From Varanus komodoensis (lineage: Eukaryota; Chordata; Lepidosauria; Squamata; Varanidae), in the NCBI RefSeq assembly GCF_004798865.1, contig NW_025335268.1:79510468-79574467 (forward strand): DNA of 64,000 nucleotides. The letters are read 5' to 3'. Shown here piece after piece: positions 57,486-64,000 of the stretch; the first letter of the stretch is position 1, and each line of letters begins with the position of its first letter. A program made the position numbers and the translations under genes. The notes beneath the pieces were generated by a model. The model saw only the letters and a program-made list of their open reading frames with translations. It did not search any database and was not told the origin of the DNA.

Positions 57486-58689
57486 ATATGTGCTTAGCAC
57501 TTGCCATGCCTCTTATGCACTTGCTTTCTCATTTCTATCGTGGCTTCTTTAAACCAGTTTCCTGTTATGTTCAAGGCAAGTTACTAAACCAGGAACCCTT
57601 TGTAAAGACAGATTAAACCAGTTTTCCATTTCCTATGCTGAGGTTTGCACAAGCCAGACCACAAGCACTGAAGGCTGGCACATATGAAGCAGGGCGAACT
57701 GGAAAGGGGGACTCATCCTGCTCTCAGTATGGCCCAAGACTGTCACATCCCAATTAGAGCATTTTGCTCCCATTCATGATGCATGTGTACTCAAAAATCC
57801 ACACAGAAATTAAATAGCATGATGTGACCGAAAGAACAAAAGCCCTATTTAAAATGCATTTGTTTCTGCTTCTTTACCATTCCTGATAAAACCAATCTCC
57901 TGTGGTTCTCAGAGGATTTCACTGCAGATAAAGAACTCCCCAGGAAACTATGCACTCCTTCTCTTGAAAAGCGCAGAAGCCAACTGGTAAGCACCAGGTT
58001 CCCTTCTAAATTGCCCATTCTATAGCCTTGTTATTCCTTCTCTCTCTCGCTCTTTCTTTTTTACAGTCCTGCTGGTCATAATCTGGAATTGATCTCCTTT
58101 TAATGGGGCCACCAGGTGGGAAGTGTATCCTAAACGCCATGTGTCTTCCTTCAGCCTATTTGATGTCAAGCCTACTGAGTTAAATGATGTACACAAATGA
58201 ATTTGTATCAAACGACAAGACCTCCTCCCCAGAGGCTGCTGGCAGCTCAAAGCTTAATTGCGTTGCCCAGCGAGAAGCTTTCATGCCTTTCCTCTCTGTG
58301 GTGTATGTGCTATAGCTAATTGTGCACTTCTAGGATTGGGGCAATTGCTCCTAAACCTCATCTTGAGCTCATTACAAATGCCCTTGTGTCAGGCCTTTTC
58401 ACATAAATACGGAGTGTTTACCTGCCATTCATCTGCAAAACCAGACTTTTATCAAGGTTGATGGTAGCCCTTCAAGATATTTATTTTAATACACTGGCCT
58501 TTCACTTCTGAAGATTAGAGATTTCTCTCAAGGGAACAAAATCGCCTCAATGGAATTCAAAGGCACTTAGACATATTGTTGGTTTGGGTTCATTAAAGGC
58601 ATATTGTTAATGCCTTGTGTGTACTTGTATGTGACACACAAATATTTATTAGACTTCATTTTACCTTTTCCATTGCAGAAAATTGTATT
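57486..58689. other. Unassigned DNA, possible conserved non-coding patch
   Basis: No gene is seen. Within 58360-58500 a run of AT-rich words with TGTTTAC (forkhead-type) and ATAAATA motifs has the look of conserved non-coding sequence. This is impression only. Confidence 0.3.
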
Positions 58690-58860
58690 ATCAACCTCTT
58701 ATCTGATATAGTAAAAGACAGTGCTCTATATGAGGCAGAGTTAGACTGGGAAGATCTGGATTCTAACTGGGTATGAAACTAAGTAATCTTGAGCCAGTCA
58801 CTTGCACTCTTCCTCATCCTAATATATATCAGAGCTGTTTGAGGTTAAAAAGTGGTAACC
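58690..58860 (+). mobile_element. tRNA-derived SINE copy, decayed
   Basis: AGAGTTAGACTGGGAAGATC, then TGGATTCTAACTGGGTATGA, then AATCTTGAGCCAGTCACTTG and ATCAGAGCTGTTTGAGGTTA follow the squamate SINE order (AGACTGGGATTCAGAAGATC, TTGGGCCAGTCAC, GGGTTGTTGTGAGG). The box B region is eroded. Confidence 0.5.
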
Positions 58861-59129
58861 CGCATCCCGATTTGCTGGCCTAATCCCTGGTTCAGTCACT
58901 GCCATCTTCAGGTGACGTTGTGGAAGTCTTCACAGTGATGGATGCTTCATTAGGACCAGAAAAACACGCATTTGCTACAAATAAGGGACCCCATAAGCTG
59001 GATTGTCCAATGAAGGAGCAGTTCCTTCAAACCTGCTGGTAGTGATGGCGAAAGAAAATCTCCCATAACTTTCCTTAAACGTGTGCTAGACTTTACTTTC
59101 CATCATTCCCAGCCACATGGGCAACTGTA

Positions 59130-59240
59130 ACAGATTAGGCAGGTTCACACATATTGGCAACCCATCGTGGTAATTCATGAAGTGCCAAGCAATCACAATG
59201 AGCCTGGCAGATGATTTAGCTCATCATGGTTGCTTTGCTT
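59130..59240 (+). repeat. Possible palindromic MITE-like repeat
   Basis: GGTTCACACATATTGGCAAC, then CCATCGTGGTAATTCATGAA, then AGCTCATCATGGTTGCTTTG resembles the 13449-13700 family. The limits and class are uncertain. Confidence 0.3.
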
Positions 59241-59299
59241 CCTTCCCACAGCTCCACCTCCTTCCCTCTCATTCCTCTGGGTAGACAATGCTAAACTAG

Positions 59300-60490
59300 G
59301 TGGATCAATGACCTAATTCCTATTAATAATTGTTAGTATGTATTATTCATTTCTATACTGCTCAATAGCAAAAACTCTCTTGGCAATTTTCAACACACAT
59401 AAACATACAATATAAAATACAAACAACTTTAAAAACATAATAAAAAGGTTACCATACAAAAAATTAAAACACATATAAAAAAGTTGCACTGACCCATGGA
59501 AATTGAATCATAAGACCTGTTTAAACAGCTAACAAAGCCACAGGAAACTAATGAAACGCCTTGCAGGAGAGGATACTCTAAACCCGGCACTGTTGGCACT
59601 CCGTTGTTCTATAATTTGGGGGCCATCTAAAAAGGCTTCTCTCCTTGTTGTCACCAGATGAACATCTCTTGGAGTAGTAGTCAGAGGCAGGTCCTGAATC
59701 TAGGTAGATTGTGGTTGGGAGAGGCATCCTGTCAGCTGTGGTGGTCTCAAGCCATGTTAGAATTCAAGGGTTAAAAATCAGCACCTTAAATTAGGCTCAG
59801 AAGGTTAGGGGCAGTCAGTGAAGTGGACCAGAATTGCTATATGCTCTAACCATTTGGCCCCTGTTATTAATGTGGCTGCCACATTTTGCACAAGCTGCAG
59901 CTTCTAAATAACCTTCAAGGGCAGCACCCCAGTACAGTGCAGTGTAGCAACCTAGTTTAGAGATTACCAGATTGTAGATTACTGACAGCAGGCTGTCTCT
60001 GTCCAGATAGAGGCATAGCTGACCACCAAGTTTCAGTACGTATCTGGTTGCACAAACCTGTCCAAGAACTTTTTCAACATCCTGGACCTATACTACCTAA
60101 AACTAATCCCAAAAAATCTTGATCAGGCTATGTTATGGATAGCTCACCTGATTTGCTTGCAATAACACTGCACTGCAAGTCCTGAGGGATGTAAGAGATT
60201 TTGTCCTGGAAATGCCAAGCCAATATATCGCAGCAGACCTCAACAGCACTCATGTCAACTGCCCTGACCACCTCTGTGTTCAGAGATTGACCAGGGATTC
60301 AACAGGACCACCTGCCATATCAACTGGAAAGTTACCCAGAGTCCTCTGGAAACTATCTGGGTATGGACTATCTTCATGAGTCACACACCATTGCAGAGAG
60401 GAAAAGTCACTCTTAGTCTGAATCTCAGCAGGCAGTGATCTGATCTTGACAAAGGGACCAATTGTACCTGCACAACTATACATCAAGCTA
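59300..60490 (-). mobile_element. L2-type LINE, 3' part, reverse strand
   Basis: Reading the plus strand, there is a reverse-complement L2 end at about 59340-59470, then a long 3' UTR with GGGTTAAAAATCAGCACC and CATTTTGCACAAGCTGCAGC, then at 60280-60486 an open frame with SFQRTLGNFPVDMAGGPVES. That stretch matches FHRTLGEYPGDMAGASVE from the plus-strand element at 29250-29290. The two elements therefore belong to one family, and this copy preserves the linker region before the RT plus a 3' UTR. Most of the RT is missing. It is dead and 5'-truncated. Confidence 0.62.
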
Positions 60491-60507
60491 GAATGTCAAG
60501 TCCATTC

Positions 60508-60640
60508 TAGCTAAGCTGGAAAGGAGTGGGCCTGCACCTGGATGGGTGACCACATGTAGAAGCAGAGCAGAGGGTTGGACTCAGGGGCCTTATAGGCCCA
60601 TTCCAACTCTACTTCCATTCTATTCTGTTCTAGTTTCCCA
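60508..60640 (+). mobile_element. SINE with 5S-rRNA-like head and CR1-like tail
   Basis: AGCTAAGCTGGAAAGGAG, then TGGGCCTGCACCTGGATGGG, then TGACCACATG lines up with the 3' half of vertebrate 5S rRNA (GAAGCTAAGCAGGGTCGGGC, then CTGGTTAGTACTTGGATGGG, then AGACCGCCTG). The end GGTTGGACTCAGGGGCCTTA, then TAGGCCCATTCCAACTCTAC, has the CR1-type GGACTCGATGGCCTTATAGG wording. The 5' half of 5S, with box A, is not recognisable. 5S-headed SINEs are known in vertebrates (SINE3, AmnSINE1). The tail suggests mobilisation by a CR1-type LINE. Confidence 0.62.
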
Positions 60641-63600
60641 GACTTCAGATCACTATCGCCATGTCCAACTGGAAAAAACAAAACAAATCTAGAATGTGCC
60701 CTGCTACATGCGTTGGGCCAATGACATGTTAGGACTGTCCCAAGGTTGTCACGGAGTCCATGAGTCTCAGCCACAGTGTGGACTCTGTGAGTCTCAGCCT
60801 CAGCCATAAGATCACAAAGAGGCTGGTGGAAAGGCTAAGCCAGTTGGAGAGACGCTGGCAGGGTGGTGAAGTCAACACTCCCACCCTTGCTGACAGAGTA
60901 CAGGGCTGCTTCTCAAGGCTGCAGTCCTCAGCTTTTTAAAGGCACCTTCCTATGTTCCTGTGAATTATTCATCAGAGTAAAAAATGGTTAAACATTTTTG
61001 AAGTGCTCCATGAATTATTAAAAAAAATGACACCTTTTCCCCTACTCAGTATAATGTTCAGTCTCCTATAAAATATGAAATATTTTACTTTTACCATATG
61101 TAAAGAATGAATATATCTGAAAAGTTGCTTTTATTAGTGCTTTTTCATGGTTATAGATGTATTAAAGATGTCAATGCATTACTTAAGTTAATTGTTTTTT
61201 CGTAACCATCCATTGAGTCACAAGGCATGTTACTGACATAAAACGGAACACAGAAGTGGTACTAATTTTATTTGTAAGACATTTAAAAGAACAACAGAGA
61301 CATGATACATAAAGTCAATAAATTGCATAATGTCATTAGTTTATCATCGACAAAACAAAACCTGTCACAATGCAAACAAATGTGATGCATTTCAGGGAAT
61401 GATGTTTTAATTGCCATAAAACTGTCATCTGGATGAAGTGTCTAGATTATTAATTACCTCCTTGGGTTCTAATGCTATTCTAGTAAATTGAACAAGAAAT
61501 TTTACCATTTCCCCTGCACCAACACTTACGACCAGTGAGAAATCCATTCTGGAAGCTGTCTGTAACAGAGAATAAGGGGTTCCTAACGTGGACAAGGGCA
61601 ACTTCTGTGATCTTATAAAAAGAAAAGAAAACTTCCTATCACTGTTAATAGAACTTGCCTGAATGTGGGAATCTGAACAAACCCCTCTAGGCTTCACAAT
61701 ATGTCATCAAAGATTAAAATAAGAAGAATTGCTTCCTTTTCAAAGAGAAGAAGTTGGCACAGCTGGCTACTGCAAACTCACCAGAATGAATTTTTATACA
61801 GTGATTTTTTTTCTTTCATACACAAATTAGATCAACATGTCAGGTTTTGGAACTGTGTAGACATCCCAAGTTCCTAGAGCGAGTCAACTTCTTTGGAATT
61901 TGTGCTCTTAGCTTCAAGGGAGCATCAAGGAAGAAGGCCTCACTTTGAAAGCCTTTGTAACAAGAGCGCACATGTGCTTTCATCTCCCCCCCCCCCCCCC
62001 CAAAACACACAATATCCAACAATATCCAAAATGTGGCTCTCAATCCTTGACTTGGTGCATAGACTGTCCAAAGCATTGCACATATAAAAATGGCGTTTTA
62101 GTTCAGATCGTATTCAGTAAATGTGGAGATAAACTCATCTCTTGTTGCTGTTATAAATGAATGAATACCCAAATGTATCTGTTTACTTTTTAAAAGACAT
62201 TTACCTCAGGCCAGCAGTAAGAAGAGTCCACCAGAAGACAGGAGGAAGAGAAGTGCAAGATGCTACTGTGTCCACTGGCTTGTCAGTCACTGCTTGCTTC
62301 CATCTGTCTTTGCATTCTTTTTTAAATGTATGTAGGCAATGAAATGGAAATCAGTGACATGCTTTTAGGCCTCGTACCAGCATACTGTGCCTGGAAAGCA
62401 CAATATGGGAAGTTTAAGCAACAGGTCGTAGACAGCTGAAGGCATGTAATTAACTTCTTGCTGACCATTTGTATGCTGCCTCTCATAGGCAGCATATCAG
62501 CAGAGATAAGGCCTAGAGCATCCATGCTCTGATGAAAACAAAAGTGTCCCATCCCCTCTTCCCCTCTCACCCTGCCCTGCACAGCTGGAGGAGGCAGCTA
62601 GATGAAAGGCAAACACAGCTGTCCTAATTCAGCAGCTCAGTTCACTGTTAGTATGTAGCAGGGGGAGCCAAACTGAGACTTGGAAGCAGCTTGCAGCTCT
62701 GAGTTCATTTTGCATCTTGTGCCTCACCATCTGCGAGCACCCATGGGCACTCATTGCCGTTTGCCACCTGCAGCCTCTGCCCCCACACACCTGTTTGTTG
62801 CTTCCGGCTCTCCAACATCTGACATTTACCATATCTGCCTCTTCCACTGAGCAAGTCTGGCCATCCCAGTATATAGGATTCCTTGTTCAGAACACTGAAG
62901 ACTAATATTCACACACTAACAAAGGGGGTGCTTTCCTCTTATTTTATGAAGTTACATCAAGATATCAAGGCCATCATATACAATGTTACCTGTACATGAG
63001 CATGTTAGTATCATGACATAAAAAGCAGTAAGTAATCTCTTAAAATGCAGGAGGCTAAAATCTAATATGTAAGAAATGGTTAGGATAAAAAAGAGAAATG
63101 TACTGTTTTATTTATTAATAACTCTGAAATACTCCAGGACCAAGTCTTGCATATTGAAATGGAAAAATGAAATGCCACACTTTCCTGGTTGAGGTATGAA
63201 TGTCCTGTTTAGCAAGGGGTTAGGGGGTTTTGTCTGTTTAGATTTTAGAACAACCTGTGTAAAGATGGCCATATGTACTTAAAGGATACCTCCTAAACGT
63301 CATAAAATATGCAGCACTGTAAGGAGCAAACAGTAGTTTTGAAGCAGAAGAGAAGGATGGGAAATTTTTGTCCACTCTGCTAAGGGAGCTTAATAGTTAA
63401 TGAATTTTAGAAAATGACAGTTAACATCGCACTAAATTTAGAATATGGAGGGATCCAGTAAACTACATGAAGGACTCTGTCCAAGTGCATGTGTGTGCTT
63501 GCTTGTTTGAAGTCATTTGAGTTTCTTTGTCAGTGACAGAACTGCCTATACCAGAATCCATAGAAAATGAGAAACTAAGTGAGATTGTTTTACAAAATAT

Positions 63601-64000
63601 GTGAAATCATTTAACTGGCTGAGCTGTTGGTACATAAAAAGGGCACAGTAAGATGGAGACTCCAGCTCTGGTGGCTTGGTACAAAAGATGAGATTAGCTA
63701 GGCAGCCTTGTTTATTTGTAATTATCATTGTTTTATCCCAGCAATACTGTTGGGTAATGCATGACACACATTTAAAACTGGATTTTGATTCTCGTTATAT
63801 AAGGTTTGAAATTTTAATGTTATAAAAGTGAGGAAAAGCAATAGCTTGGCAGGAGAGCACAATCTTTATATGTAAATTTTGCATAATCCTGGGTCCATTT
63901 CCAGCCTGGTTATATGCTAGAAAAGACACTTGCCTGAGTCTTGGAAAGATGCTTCTAGTGATTTTATACCAGGGCCTGGTAGGCTGTGGCCCCACGGATG
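60641..64000. other. Repeat-poor non-coding DNA
   Basis: No gene and no named repeat. A C16 run lies at 61986-62001. The stretch at about 61190-61500 has several homeobox-type words (TTAAGTTAATTG, TTATTAATTACC) and reads like conserved non-coding DNA, but this cannot be tested here. Confidence 0.42.

Noticed and set aside
1-64000. CRISPR array, bacterial operon, tRNA or rRNA gene
   Set aside because: No regularly spaced direct repeats, no ribosome-binding-site gene layout and no intact tRNA or rRNA fold was seen. The only 5S similarity is the SINE head at 60508.

Overview
The window looks like non-coding nuclear DNA of a squamate reptile, more likely a lizard than a snake. The AT-rich sequence has no convincing host exon, no tRNA or rRNA gene and no bacterial-type gene layout. 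What it does hold is a dense set of old and younger transposable elements. The key pointer is a well-preserved BovB (RTE clade) LINE reverse transcriptase at 37395-38513, with a second BovB 3' end at 57311-57485. BovB is abundant in squamates and in ruminants and is a textbook case of horizontal transfer. CR1 and L2-type LINEs, tRNA-derived SINEs, a 5S-rRNA-headed SINE and a hAT-type DNA element agree with a reptile. This assignment is an inference from repeat content.

Layout. 0-10 kb: a CR1 tail at the left edge, decayed L2, RTE and CR1 reverse-transcriptase fragments, and several short repeats. 10-13 kb: a reverse-strand LINE 3' region and an unusual degenerate tandem array (about 150-205 bp units, 12165-12950). 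13-25 kb: mostly unassigned DNA with a CR1 tail, short SINE-like repeats and a 49-bp tandem duplication. 26-27 kb: a reverse-strand CR1 3' part. 29-31.2 kb: an L2-type LINE interrupted by a solo LTR (29532-29985) with a 5-bp target duplication. 33.9 kb: a GA microsatellite holding a 100-N assembly gap. 36.4-38.5 kb: a SINE, an L2 tail and the BovB copy. 41.5-45.2 kb: a nest of retroelements, including a retroposed insert with a 12-bp target duplication, two LINE tails, and gag, protease, env and LTR-like remains of endogenous retrovirus on the minus strand. 50.7-51.4 kb: a 721-bp hAT-like element with terminal inverted repeats and a near-perfect 8-bp target duplication. 57-60.6 kb: another L2 tail plus BovB pair, a tRNA SINE, a long reverse-strand LINE and the 5S-headed SINE. 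60.7-64 kb is free of repeats that I recognise.

No genes act together here. The window is best read as intergenic or intronic DNA whose layers of insertion record transposon history. I found no new functional system. The observations most worth checking are the tandem array at 12.2-12.9 kb, the 5S-headed SINE, the LTR-in-L2 nesting, the hAT element and the BovB copies.
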